A DNA stretch of 64,000 nucleotides. Source: Berkiella_A sp963976875 (lineage in GTDB: Bacteria > Pseudomonadota > Gammaproteobacteria > Berkiellales > Berkiellaceae). A program made the position numbers and the translations under genes. Location: positions 1-64,000 of the forward strand of contig CAXBML010000012.1 of NCBI GenBank assembly GCA_963976875.1, read 5' to 3'. The notes under the pieces are model-generated. The model was given only the letters and a program-made list of their open reading frames with translations, made no database searches and was not told where the DNA came from. This document shows positions 28,094 through 37,996 of this stretch, one piece after another (the first letter of the stretch is position 1; each line of letters opens with the position of its first letter).

Positions 28094-28457
28094 CTTTGCT
28101 CACCCTTAAATTATTTCTATTGTCTGCTCTCATCATAACCAGTTTCATATGATCATCTTGCATTACGATTTTAGCCGTAGTTGAAGGGGCATGTTCTTTT
28201 AACGTGTCATTTAACTGCTTTAGTTCCAATTCTAAAAATTCATTCTTGCGTGATAATATTTCGGGCTCTAACTGTATTCTTTCAAAAAAAGAGGAAAAAC
28301 AACTCATAGTGTCTGTATCCCATAAACTGTTTTGAGATAGCTTAATACCATTGAGGGCATATGACAAACTAGCCAGCATCACAGTTGAAATGATAGTTAA
28401 AGAAACGAGCACTTCAACAAGCCCTACGCCTTTATTTTTTGTATATAATTTGTGCAC
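28074..28457 (-). CDS. pilV: PilV-like minor pilin
   Basis: This 127-residue protein has a short basic leader and the prepilin site KNKG followed by VGLVEVLVSLTIISTVMLA, with Glu at the fifth mature position. The following head is short. It is the first gene of a PilV-PilW-PilX-PilY1 series, the conserved order in gammaproteobacterial type IV pilus operons. A FimT/FimU homologue and PilE are not present here. It lies 29 nt downstream of hrpA and may be transcribed with it. Confidence 0.82.
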   Translation of the reverse strand: MHKLYTKNKGVGLVEVLVSLTIISTVMLASLSYALNGIKLSQNSLWDTDTMSCFSSFFERIQLEPEILSRKNEFLELELKQLNDTLKEHAPSTTAKIVMQDDHMKLVMMRADNRNNLRVSKVEAYIQ

Positions 28458-28486
28458 AACACCACTTTATGATCTGAGAACTAGAA

Positions 28487-31400
28487 CTAAACCTGTAATT
28501 CTTTTAAAAGTCTTTTGGAGGAAACAGCTAGGCTTGTACCTAATTTTTGCGCAAAGAGAGAGACACGCAGTTCCTCTATTTTATATTTTAGTGTATTCAT
28601 TTTTTGACTGTTATCTGAAATAGATAATCTTAGTGTATCTTTTGTATCAGAAAACTCACTATCTAGTTTATTCTGCAATAACTTTTCGAGCGACTTAATC
28701 TCTTGCATTGATTTTTTATCCACTTGTGCGTTTTGCAAATATTTTTCTAAGCGAACAATAATGGCTTGTAAATAGATAGGATAACGGGACAACCAATTAT
28801 AATCCGCTTTCATTAAATATTCGTCAGAAAATAAACCCTCTAACTGCTGATTGATATCAGTCAAAATGGGAGCATAACGTTTATTAGTCCGATACAAATA
28901 ACATTTTTGATACACAACTTGATAAGCTTCAATTATATTAGTGAATATTTTATTCAAGCCATTAAAGGTAGATAATAATTGTGGTTTTTGCTGAGTCAAA
29001 TGTTTCTGAAAATCCTTTTGACTCCTGATATCAGGTTTTCGAGCGACAAAACAATGGTATACACTTGCCTGAACTAAGTTATCTACTGTATTCGCGCCCT
29101 CTGGGAAATATTTTTGAGCGAGTTTGAAAATATTTTTGTTTTTAATCTGTTTTTTTAAATATTTAATCTCAGAACTCAACTTAAAGGTATACAGCTGGCA
29201 CAGTCCTAAAGCATGATACTGTAATGCTTGCTCCAAGCTCGAAAACTGGTCTATATGAACGCCCTCTTTACCTGCCACAATAGCAGGAAACACCGTCACT
29301 GATTTGTTATGTAATGTTTTTATTTGTGATTCGGGTAAATCGGGAAATTCCCAATTAATATAAACATCCTCTTTAGATAAAGATTGGCTTTGAATTGGCA
29401 GGGTTTGTATTTTACCTTGCGCTTTTAAACGCTCGTAAAGCAAGGCTAAATTATCCCCGGCTTCGACCAACATACCATTCGCATCCAGTATTTTATAATG
29501 CCATCTCAAATACTCTGGCAAGCAATCAGAGGCGGCCACAAAATCTTTAGGATGAATAGATACTTTATATTGTGTGAATAAATATTTAGCTAGCACATCA
29601 TAATACTGCCCTTGCCCATAACAAATTGATTCATAGATTTTGTCTGTTATATTTTTAAGAGGGGGTATTCTTTGCCGAATCACTTTCGGCAATATTTTCA
29701 AATCATATAAAATTCTTTCTTTGAGCCAGGCAGGAATAATCCAAGATAAATCCTGCTGTATCACAAAAGGGAGTATATCCAGGCCAATATTTAAGGTGGC
29801 ACCATCATTTATATCACCCGGCTGATAAGCATAGGTTATCGGCAATTGAATGGTATCCAACTGTAAGACATCTGGATATGACTCTAACAACTGGCTTAAT
29901 GAATCCTCATCAATAAAATCAGACAAGGTAAAACATAATTTTTCTGTATCATTGTGTTTTACCCAACTTTTTAGTTGCTTTAAACTGCTCACATTATTTT
30001 TTAGTAAACTTTTATAATGTAAGAACAAAGCCTCATCATTAATAAAACTCTGATAATAACGCGTGCGATGCTCCAAGCTTTGAATACGCTTAATGAGGGC
30101 TATATTAGAGGTATAAAATTTCTCTGTACACGCGAGCTGATTTTCAACCAAACCATCTCTAATAAAAATATCACTGGCAACCTGTGGGTTAATGTTTTCA
30201 TAGTGTATTCTCTGGGAATGAATTGGCAAACCAAATAACTGTGACTTTTCAACCGCAACCACACTTTGCTTATTAATATCAAAATAAGGTTCTAAATAGG
30301 ATTTCTTAATTAAATGCTGGCCTTGCGACAATAACCAGTCTACCTCAATATGAGCAATGTTTTTTGCAAACGTTTTAGATGAGTGGAAAATTTCACCCGC
30401 CAAGACCCAAGAATCTGTTTTTTTAATGTAACTACCAGGGTGCACCATAAACTTTAACCCTCTGGCACCTAAATAAAGATTTTTTTCTTCTTTTAGCCCT
30501 ATGGTATCAATAAAACCTTTTAATAATGCCAGATGAACTTGGCTATACTCAGCAGGCTTTTGGTTCGTTCTCAGCTTAAGCTCAACACATAGATTTTTTA
30601 ATTCTTTATGCAAATCTATCCATTCGCAAATTCGAACATACGACAAATAGTTTTTACGACATTGTGAAACAAATTCCTTATGACTAGAGGCTTTTTTGTT
30701 CAAATGCATTGCTTGCCATAAATGAATATAAGATAAAAACTCAGATTTTGGATCAGCGTATTGCGCATGCTTTTCTCTCGCTTGCTGTCGCTTTTCATAG
30801 GGTTCTTCTCGTGGGTCAACAATGCTCAACCCACTCCCAATAATGAGCATTTCATTTAAGCAATTTTGCCTGTCCGCCTCTATTAGAATTCTTGCTAGTC
30901 GTGGCTCAATCGGTACCCGAGCCATGAGACGCCCGATATCCGTTAATCCAAAATTTTCATCAACGGCTTCGAGCTGCCGTAATAGCCTCAAGCCATCCTT
31001 AATATACTTTGAGTCAGGGGCATCGACAAATGGGAAATGACTTGTGTCTTTAATATTAAGCGCCATAAGACTCAATAAGACCTTTGCTAAACTAGAACGT
31101 AAAATTTCAGGCTCAGCATAAATAGGGCGCAGTGTAAAATCCTCTTCGGTAAATAAGGCATAATATATTCCTGGCCCCACCCGACCACAACGTCCTCGCC
31201 GCTGCATCACGCTGGCTTGGCTAATAGCCTCAACATCTAACCGATGTAATTTATTCTTATAATTATATCGATTGACTTTATGTAAGCCAGAGTCAATCAC
31301 AAAGCGAATATTAGGAACGGTAATAGACGTTTCGGCAACATTCGTTGTCACAACAATTTTACGTCCAACAACTGATTTGAATATCTGTTGTTGTTGCTGT

Positions 31401-32344
31401 TGATTCAGCCGTGAGTAAAGGGGCATAATGGTGGTATTTCTGAGCTTGAGTCTGTCGAGCACATCAATAACTTCTCGTATCTCTTTCTCACCACTTTGAA
31501 ATATTAGAATATCACCAGGCCCTTCTTGCGTAATTTTCTTGACACACTCTACTATCAGTCCTGTCATATCGGTATCAATGTTGGGCTCTAATAAAAATCT
31601 ATTTTCAACCGGGTATTGGCGACCTGAAACCTCAACAATAGGTGCTTCATTGAAAAAACGAGAGAACTTTTCAAGCTGAATGGTTGCAGAAGTAACAATA
31701 ATTTTTAAGTCCGATCGTTTGTTGATTATGCGTTTTAACAAGCCTAATAAAATATCAATATTTAAACTTCGTTCGTGCGCTTCATCAACAATAATCACGT
31801 CATAGTTTAACAATAGCCTATCATTTTGCGTTTCCGCCAATAGCATGCCGTCAGTCAAAACTTTAATATAATTGCGCTCATCACTTCTGTCTTGAAAGCG
31901 AATTTTATAACCCACCGCTTCGCCTACAGGAGACTTTAACTCCTGAGATACCCTTTTGGCGATAGACATTGCAGCAATACGTCTGGGTTGAGTATGGCCG
32001 ATAAAGCCTTTCAAGCCCAAGCCGGCTTCTAAACAAATTTTACCTAATTGTGTACTTTTGCCTGAGCCTGTTTCTCCAGCAATAATAATGACCTGATGAG
32101 ATTGTAATAGTTTTAATATTTTCTCCTTTTGTTCAAAAATGGGTAAGGCTGGATAATTCAGTTGAGGCAGGTTATTTTGTTTTTGCAAAACTTTCTGTTG
32201 CGCCAACTGAATTTGAGCTTGCAGTTTTAGTAAAGCATGAGATTTTTTATCTTCTGACTTGAAGTGCTCTAATTTTTTAAGCTGCTTAAAAAGTTTTAAT
32301 TGATCAATATATCGACAAGCCGCTATTTGCTCTTCTATTTTCAT
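28487..32344 (-). CDS. hrpA: ATP-dependent RNA helicase HrpA
   Basis: HrpA is a DEAH-box RNA helicase that rescues stalled ribosomes and processes mRNA. The protein has Walker A GETGSGKST, DEAH (VIIVDEAHERSL), SAT (VTSATIQ) and the motif VI stretch QRRGRCGR, followed by helicase-associated and OB-fold regions and a long C-terminal domain of the HrpA type. I place the start at ATG 32344 (MKIEEQIAACRYID, 1285 residues), where similarity to E. coli HrpA begins. An in-frame TTG at 32371 would add nine residues and overlap the M61 peptidase gene. Confidence 0.93.
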   Translation of the reverse strand: MKIEEQIAACRYIDQLKLFKQLKKLEHFKSEDKKSHALLKLQAQIQLAQQKVLQKQNNLPQLNYPALPIFEQKEKILKLLQSHQVIIIAGETGSGKSTQLGKICLEAGLGLKGFIGHTQPRRIAAMSIAKRVSQELKSPVGEAVGYKIRFQDRSDERNYIKVLTDGMLLAETQNDRLLLNYDVIIVDEAHERSLNIDILLGLLKRIINKRSDLKIIVTSATIQLEKFSRFFNEAPIVEVSGRQYPVENRFLLEPNIDTDMTGLIVECVKKITQEGPGDILIFQSGEKEIREVIDVLDRLKLRNTTIMPLYSRLNQQQQQQIFKSVVGRKIVVTTNVAETSITVPNIRFVIDSGLHKVNRYNYKNKLHRLDVEAISQASVMQRRGRCGRVGPGIYYALFTEEDFTLRPIYAEPEILRSSLAKVLLSLMALNIKDTSHFPFVDAPDSKYIKDGLRLLRQLEAVDENFGLTDIGRLMARVPIEPRLARILIEADRQNCLNEMLIIGSGLSIVDPREEPYEKRQQAREKHAQYADPKSEFLSYIHLWQAMHLNKKASSHKEFVSQCRKNYLSYVRICEWIDLHKELKNLCVELKLRTNQKPAEYSQVHLALLKGFIDTIGLKEEKNLYLGARGLKFMVHPGSYIKKTDSWVLAGEIFHSSKTFAKNIAHIEVDWLLSQGQHLIKKSYLEPYFDINKQSVVAVEKSQLFGLPIHSQRIHYENINPQVASDIFIRDGLVENQLACTEKFYTSNIALIKRIQSLEHRTRYYQSFINDEALFLHYKSLLKNNVSSLKQLKSWVKHNDTEKLCFTLSDFIDEDSLSQLLESYPDVLQLDTIQLPITYAYQPGDINDGATLNIGLDILPFVIQQDLSWIIPAWLKERILYDLKILPKVIRQRIPPLKNITDKIYESICYGQGQYYDVLAKYLFTQYKVSIHPKDFVAASDCLPEYLRWHYKILDANGMLVEAGDNLALLYERLKAQGKIQTLPIQSQSLSKEDVYINWEFPDLPESQIKTLHNKSVTVFPAIVAGKEGVHIDQFSSLEQALQYHALGLCQLYTFKLSSEIKYLKKQIKNKNIFKLAQKYFPEGANTVDNLVQASVYHCFVARKPDIRSQKDFQKHLTQQKPQLLSTFNGLNKIFTNIIEAYQVVYQKCYLYRTNKRYAPILTDINQQLEGLFSDEYLMKADYNWLSRYPIYLQAIIVRLEKYLQNAQVDKKSMQEIKSLEKLLQNKLDSEFSDTKDTLRLSISDNSQKMNTLKYKIEELRVSLFAQKLGTSLAVSSKRLLKELQV

Positions 32345-32352
32345 ACTTAATT

Positions 32353-34137
32353 TTAACTGCCCATTAACCAATCATCGATAATTTTGTTTTGTACTTCGGT
32401 ATTGTTTTCTATACGCTGAATACTGGCCACATCCAACTCAGGCTGTTTTAAAGTGACTTTTATAGTCTTTAATATATTCTCTCTAAATAAAGTGACGGTG
32501 ACCACCTCCTCAACTTTCAGTCGCTTACAAATCGCATCGTACGATTTGATCGTCGTTTTAATATTATTAATGGCCACAATATCATCTTTAGGCGAAATAC
32601 CCGCCTGTATCGCTGCGCCCTTATGGAAGACGCTCACCACTTTCACTTTATCCGCTAATTTTTCTAACTGCCAACCAAAAACACCCTGCCCCGGTAAAGG
32701 TGATGTTGCCTCAGGATAAAAGTTTTCAACCTGTAATCTTGGTTTATATTCTAATGCTAAGCCAAAGGAAGATAATATTTTTTCTATAGGCAACTCATCT
32801 GTGCCGTAAATTGCCTCTTGAATAAACTGTGGATTAACGCCCATTTCAACCAATATATTATGTATGGCTTCATCTGTGAGGCCTATTTTGGCTTTACCAT
32901 AGTTTTCCCACAACTGTCTCATCACGTCGTCTAATGATTTCTGATGTTCAGAGGCTACGCGAATCATGATATCCATCAAATACGCCACCACAGCCCCTTT
33001 GACGTAATAGCTAACCCCTTGATTAGGCGTATTTTCATTTGGAAAATAAAATTTAGTCCAAGCATCAAAACTAGAGTCAACCAAACTTTGTACATGCCGA
33101 CCAGGGCCTCGTATCACCCGTGTGATATTTTTGGCCATCGTATTTAAATAATCTTCTGCCGATATTGTCCCTGAACGCACCAACCCCAAATCATCATAGT
33201 AAGACGTAAAGCCTTCAAACACCCACAACAAACGCGTATAATTTGGCTTGTTTAAATCATAAGGCATAAAAGCATCGGGCTTGATGCGTTTAACATTCCA
33301 AGCATGAAAATATTCATGGCTAAACAGACCCAGCAATAATTGATAATATTTTGACTTATCCGTTTTATCTATAGGCATACATTGAATGGCGGCAATCAGT
33401 GCCGTAGAATCGCTGTGTTCTAGTCCCCCATAACCATCTTCTAGTAAGTGTAATAAAAACAAATAGGAGTCAAAAGGTAAGCTGTCCGCAAATAAATCAG
33501 ACTGTGTTTGACAAATTTTCTGTACATCGTTTTTGAGTTTGTCTAAATCACCTAAAACAGTTCCTGTTAAAGCAATGGTATGTGTCTTATTATCAACCTG
33601 AAAATCTAAAAAGGTAATCTCCCCTATGGTAATAGGGCAGTCTAATAATCGAGCATAATCCTGAGCAGAATATGTGCCCCAGCCCCATTTTTCTGCAGCC
33701 TTTGGTGTTAGCTGGGTTGCAACCTGGAAACGGGCTTGTTCAGCGGAAGGTTCTAATTCAACTTCAATAGGCTGATCATGAAATCCATCAATTTCTATAA
33801 AAACAGTACTACCATTGATAAAGACTCTATCACTATCAATAAAACAACCCCGTACAGATTGATCAAAAGCATAAATTTGGTATTGTACTTCTAACTGCTG
33901 AGCCTCTTCACAAACCCAAGTATTATTGTTTATTTTATCAATTGAAATACTTTTTTGAGTCGCACAGTCTTTAGCAGAGATTTGCACAATATGTCTCGCA
34001 TAATCTCGAATACAATAGCTACCGGGCGTCCAACAGGGCAATCTGAAAATTTGACCTTTGGGTGTGGGTGCATCCACTCGCAATCTAACCCGTAGCATAT
34101 GTTTATTCGTATCAAAAGAGAGATTATAGTGAATCAT
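32353..34137 (-). CDS. M61-family metallopeptidase with PDZ domain
   Basis: This predicted 594-residue enzyme is a glycyl-aminopeptidase-like M61 peptidase. The zinc motif HEYFH is at His274, Glu275 and His278, with the EGFTSYY segment carrying the third ligand near 300. A C-terminal PDZ domain (about 490-575) follows. I chose ATG 34137 (MIHYNLSFD): this start overlaps the glpK stop as ATGA, indicating coupling, and upstream in-frame starts lie inside glpK. No signal peptide is visible, so it is probably cytoplasmic. Confidence 0.9.
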   Translation of the reverse strand: MIHYNLSFDTNKHMLRVRLRVDAPTPKGQIFRLPCWTPGSYCIRDYARHIVQISAKDCATQKSISIDKINNNTWVCEEAQQLEVQYQIYAFDQSVRGCFIDSDRVFINGSTVFIEIDGFHDQPIEVELEPSAEQARFQVATQLTPKAAEKWGWGTYSAQDYARLLDCPITIGEITFLDFQVDNKTHTIALTGTVLGDLDKLKNDVQKICQTQSDLFADSLPFDSYLFLLHLLEDGYGGLEHSDSTALIAAIQCMPIDKTDKSKYYQLLLGLFSHEYFHAWNVKRIKPDAFMPYDLNKPNYTRLLWVFEGFTSYYDDLGLVRSGTISAEDYLNTMAKNITRVIRGPGRHVQSLVDSSFDAWTKFYFPNENTPNQGVSYYVKGAVVAYLMDIMIRVASEHQKSLDDVMRQLWENYGKAKIGLTDEAIHNILVEMGVNPQFIQEAIYGTDELPIEKILSSFGLALEYKPRLQVENFYPEATSPLPGQGVFGWQLEKLADKVKVVSVFHKGAAIQAGISPKDDIVAINNIKTTIKSYDAICKRLKVEEVVTVTLFRENILKTIKVTLKQPELDVASIQRIENNTEVQNKIIDDWLMGS

Positions 34138-35615
34138 ACTTTTACCTTTTCTACATGTTGTAACCATTGTTGATAATGATGAGTTGCTTGTTCGGCTGTG
34201 TGGTGTGATTGATAAACTTTTGCTGTTTGACACAACTGTGTCGCGTGCTCAAGGTCAGAAAACAGACCGCATTGTACTCCAGACAACAAAAAAACACCAA
34301 AGGCTGTCGCCTCAGAGCATGATGAGACATGCACATCTAAGTGCAAGCAACTTGACAAGGCTTGCAAAAATCCTGCATTAATGGTCATCCCACCATCTAC
34401 TTTCAAAGATTGTACGGGGCTATTACAGTCCTTATTGAGCGACTCGATTAAATCACGTGTTTGATAACATACACCTTGCAACCCTGCTTTTATAATATGC
34501 CCTAGATGCGTATCTTGGGTCAGCCCAAATATTGCGCCTTTGGCTTTGGGATCCCAAAATGGCGCCCCCAAGCCACTCAAAGATGGTACAAAAAATAATT
34601 CATCTGGTGTATCCAGGTTGAGAATTATCTCTTCAATCTCGCCTTCATCTTTAAATAAAGCCAATGACTCTTTCATCCATTTAAATAGGGCACCGGCAAT
34701 AAAGATACTGCCCTCTAAAGCGTAACTCAAATTATCTTTAACTTGATAGGCTATGGTTGATAGTAATTTATTCTGTGAAAGAACACACTCAGCGCCTGTA
34801 TTCAGCAACAAAAAACAACCTGTACCGTATGTTGCTTTTAACTGTTGATTGAAAATACAGCCCTGACCAATACTGGCCGATTGTTGATCTCCTATTACTG
34901 CTAAAATGGGTAATTCAGCCCCCAAAATTGTACTTTCTAAAATGCCAAAGGCCGCACAATTGGGTTTGACTTCTGGTAACATAATTTCGGGTATTTGAAA
35001 TAAATCTAATAGCCCTTTGTCCCAATCCAAATCATGAATATTAAACAATAATGTTCTAGAGGCATTGGTCACATCGGTGACGTGAGGATGATCTTTCGCT
35101 AAATGCCACATCAAAAAACTATCGACTGTTCCAAAACAAAGTTCGCCTTTTTCTGCTCTTTCCCTGACACCTGGGATTGAATGTAATATCCAATTAACTT
35201 TAGTCGCGGAAAAATAAGGATCGAGTAATAACCCTGTTTTTTGTTGTATTGTATTTGACTCTGGTCGCTGCCTTAATGCATCACATATAATCGTTGTCCG
35301 TTTATCTTGCCAAACTATCGCAGGATAAACACATTCGCCTGTTTGGCGATCCCAAACCAATGTTGTTTCACGTTGATTAGTAATGCCTAAGCCAGTAACC
35401 TGATTAGCTGATATTTTGGACTGTTGTAATACTTGCTGCATAACGCGCTGTGCAGAAGCTAAAATTTGTTTTGGATCTTGTTCTACCCAACCATCATGCG
35501 GAAAATATGATTTAATTTGCTCACTTGCAACAGCCAGCTTTTGCCCACGCTGATCATACAAAATCGCACGAGTACTAGTTGTTCCTTGGTCTAACGATAT
35601 TAAGTATTCTGACAT
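34134..35615 (-). CDS. glpK: Glycerol kinase
   Basis: GlpK phosphorylates glycerol to glycerol-3-phosphate with ATP. The 493-residue protein has the FGGY-kinase signatures: N-terminal LDQGTTSTRAILYD, the glycerol-binding region GITNQRETTLVWDR, and the C-terminal segment from SLKVDGGMTINAGFLQ. Its length is standard. It is divergent from glpD across 91 nt, and its stop overlaps the start of the M61 peptidase gene. No glycerol facilitator gene was seen in the window. Confidence 0.96.
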   Translation of the reverse strand: MSEYLISLDQGTTSTRAILYDQRGQKLAVASEQIKSYFPHDGWVEQDPKQILASAQRVMQQVLQQSKISANQVTGLGITNQRETTLVWDRQTGECVYPAIVWQDKRTTIICDALRQRPESNTIQQKTGLLLDPYFSATKVNWILHSIPGVRERAEKGELCFGTVDSFLMWHLAKDHPHVTDVTNASRTLLFNIHDLDWDKGLLDLFQIPEIMLPEVKPNCAAFGILESTILGAELPILAVIGDQQSASIGQGCIFNQQLKATYGTGCFLLLNTGAECVLSQNKLLSTIAYQVKDNLSYALEGSIFIAGALFKWMKESLALFKDEGEIEEIILNLDTPDELFFVPSLSGLGAPFWDPKAKGAIFGLTQDTHLGHIIKAGLQGVCYQTRDLIESLNKDCNSPVQSLKVDGGMTINAGFLQALSSCLHLDVHVSSCSEATAFGVFLLSGVQCGLFSDLEHATQLCQTAKVYQSHHTAEQATHHYQQWLQHVEKVKV

Positions 35616-35672
35616 AAAACTTACCTATGGCTATTTTTATTCAAGCCTATTCCAATCACTGTGAGAGATTAT

Positions 35673-35692
35673 ATACTAATAATAATTAGTAT
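35673..35692. promoter_or_regulatory. Palindromic operator candidate between glpK and glpD
   Basis: ATACTAAT-AATA-ATTAGTAT is a perfect palindrome with 8-bp arms in the 91-bp divergent region, 15-34 nt before glpD. Such a site could control both glycerol genes together. No regulator gene is adjacent. Confidence 0.45.
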
Positions 35693-35706
35693 TCGTCCTA
35701 AGGAAA

Positions 35707-37242
35707 ATGATAGTGGTTTATGATATTGCAATAATTGGTGGAGGTATCAATGGTGTTGGTATCGCACTTGAAGCAGTGAGCCGAGGCCTATCCGTATTAT
35801 TATGTGAACAAAGTGACTTAGCCAATGGCACATCTTCTAGAAGCTCTAAGCTCGCTCACGGCGGCTTACGCTATTTAGAGCATTCAGCACTGGGGTTAGT
35901 CAAAGAATCTCTATCGGAAAGAGATAAATTAATCTCAAATGCCCCGCATTTGGTACAACCTATTCCATTCACGATACCCATAGATAAAAACTGTCGTTCT
36001 GAATTCATATTAAAAATAGGTCTACTGTGTTATGACTTATTGAATTTCCGTGGCAAAACTAAACGCTCACATGCCATTAAGTTTGATCCCAATGATCCAA
36101 CCAATCCTATTAAACGCTCCATAAAAAAAGGCTTAGAATATTATGATTGCACCATGGATGACGCTCGTCTTGTTGTCTCCATTGCTCAACAAGCGAAAAA
36201 TATGGGCGCCCATATTCTGACCCGTACAACGCTTGTCAATTCACATTATAAAGACAATGGCCAATGGGATCTCAACCTTCAAAGCGAAGGCGCTACCAAG
36301 CTTATACACCACCAGGCCAAAGTTTTGGTGAATGCGACTGGACCCTGGATAGAAAACACACTAACCCATTGTATTCCGATAAAAAGTCAATACCGATTAA
36401 GACAAGTCAAAGGCAGTCATATTTTAGTTCCAAAACTATACGCAGAGCAACGTGCTTATTTACTCCAACATTTAGATAACCGAGTTATTTTCACCATACC
36501 TTATTGTGAACAATTCACTTTAATTGGTACAACTGATTTTCCGCATGTTGGAGACGCCGCTGAAGTCGATATCACCCAAGTTGAAATTGATTATTTAATG
36601 CGGGCCATAAACCATTATTTTCATCATCCAATCAAACCACAAGATATTGTTGCCACGTGGTCTGGTGTTCGCGCACTGTGGGACGATGATGCAGTGAACC
36701 TCGCTAGTATCTCCAGAGAATCTAAAGTCGAAGTGATACACTCTAAGGCCCACCCCCCTATTATTAATATTTTTGGCGGCAAGCTAACCACGTATAGGGC
36801 GCTATCTGAAAAGGTAATAGATGAGCTCAAACAGGACTTACCTCATATTAAAGCCAGTGTCTCTAAAAATCTAAAATTACCTGGTGCCTTTTCAGAGACA
36901 TCATTTATAGACTTTATGGCAAAATTGGCGGCAGAATATACCTGGTTACCTGCCTCTATCCTCAGACGCATGGCAAAAAGTTACGGGGTAATCATCCATG
37001 ATATTTTATCGGGTTGTCAAAAAATTGAAGACTTAGGGATAGATTTTGGACATGGTTTACTAGAAAAAGAAGTTTGCTACCTGATGGAAAAAGAATGGGC
37101 TTGTAATGCTGAAGATATTTTATGGCGACGTTCTAAACTAGGACTATTTTTTCAAGAACAACAAATAGTAACTTTAGAAGACTACATGCAAAAAAAGTTG
37201 TCAGCTGCTCTGGTATTTGATCAATCCATCGCGGAACACTAA
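35707..37242 (+). CDS. glpD: Glycerol-3-phosphate dehydrogenase (FAD-dependent, aerobic)
   Basis: GlpD oxidises glycerol-3-phosphate to dihydroxyacetone phosphate at the membrane and feeds electrons to quinones. The 511-residue protein has the FAD-binding motif IIGGGINGVGIALEA at the N-terminus, the GTSSRSSKLAHGGLRYLE segment and the GGKLTTYR segment. An AAGGA site at 35700-35704 is only 2 nt from ATG 35707 but 8 nt from an in-frame GTG at 35713, which may be the real start. It is divergent from glpK. Its 3' end overlaps the convergent amidotransferase gene by 42 nt. Confidence 0.95.
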   Translation: MIVVYDIAIIGGGINGVGIALEAVSRGLSVLLCEQSDLANGTSSRSSKLAHGGLRYLEHSALGLVKESLSERDKLISNAPHLVQPIPFTIPIDKNCRSEFILKIGLLCYDLLNFRGKTKRSHAIKFDPNDPTNPIKRSIKKGLEYYDCTMDDARLVVSIAQQAKNMGAHILTRTTLVNSHYKDNGQWDLNLQSEGATKLIHHQAKVLVNATGPWIENTLTHCIPIKSQYRLRQVKGSHILVPKLYAEQRAYLLQHLDNRVIFTIPYCEQFTLIGTTDFPHVGDAAEVDITQVEIDYLMRAINHYFHHPIKPQDIVATWSGVRALWDDDAVNLASISRESKVEVIHSKAHPPIINIFGGKLTTYRALSEKVIDELKQDLPHIKASVSKNLKLPGAFSETSFIDFMAKLAAEYTWLPASILRRMAKSYGVIIHDILSGCQKIEDLGIDFGHGLLEKEVCYLMEKEWACNAEDILWRRSKLGLFFQEQQIVTLEDYMQKKLSAALVFDQSIAEH

Positions 37243-37980
37243 AAAATCTCCTTTTTCCGCTTTATTCCAAACTTCATTATGCGTTAAAGGTTGAGTGGCA
37301 ATAATTGAAATAACATCCTTGGCGCTGGAAACGTCATTAAAGTCCACCATCAAATCCTCATCGACTAATGTCGCTTGCCCGAAAGGCGACTTTCGGGTCA
37401 ACCACACCAACTTTGTAGAACAATGTGCATATAAATACTTTGAATCAGACAATAAAAAATTAAATACACCATACTCACTCACTTCTTCTGCTAGTATCTC
37501 TATATATTTCCATAATTGTTTATCATTTTTAGGGGGCGTTGGGAATTTACTTTCTATTTTTTCTAACATCCAACAGTAGACATGCTCACTATCAGTTGTG
37601 CCGACTGGGAAGAAGTTTTTAAGCTCAAGTGATTTCTTAACCCCTTTGAGCTGCCCATTATGAGCAAAACACCAATTGCGCCCCCACATTTGTTTCACAA
37701 ATGGGTGCGTATTTTCTAAGCACACTCGACCCCGGTTTGCCTTGCGTATATGACACAAAACTTTAGTGCTGTGTATCGGGTAAGTTTTAATAAACCCTGC
37801 CATTTCAGAATAAGCACTGGGATCAGGATCATGAAAAACCCTACAACCTTTACCCTCATAAAAGGCAACGCCCCAACCATCTCTGTGAGAGCCTGTTTTG
37901 CCTCCTCGTTGCATTAGCCCGCTAAAGCTAAAACAAATATCGGTTGGGACATTTGCACTCATCCCAAGCAGTTCACACAT
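37201..37980 (-). CDS. Class II glutamine amidotransferase (YafJ-like)
   Basis: This N-terminal-nucleophile hydrolase domain protein should release ammonia from glutamine. The nucleophile must be Cys2, so I place the start at ATG 37980 (MCELLGMS, 259 residues); an upstream TTG at 37986 would bury the cysteine. HRDGWGVAFYEG, HIRKANRGRV and FAHNGQLKGV are the expected YafJ/EgtC-like motifs. The acceptor is unknown. It lies 16 nt after the ABC permease stop, so it may belong to the same operon. Its 3' end overlaps glpD by 42 nt on the other strand. Confidence 0.88.
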   Translation of the reverse strand: MCELLGMSANVPTDICFSFSGLMQRGGKTGSHRDGWGVAFYEGKGCRVFHDPDPSAYSEMAGFIKTYPIHSTKVLCHIRKANRGRVCLENTHPFVKQMWGRNWCFAHNGQLKGVKKSLELKNFFPVGTTDSEHVYCWMLEKIESKFPTPPKNDKQLWKYIEILAEEVSEYGVFNFLLSDSKYLYAHCSTKLVWLTRKSPFGQATLVDEDLMVDFNDVSSAKDVISIIATQPLTHNEVWNKAEKGDFLVFRDGLIKYQSS

Positions 37981-37996
37981 GGACAATTCTCCAATA

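Noticed and set aside
29090..29115. Near-match to the 12-bp motif inside hrpA
   Set aside because: Only 10 of 12 positions match and it lies in coding sequence.
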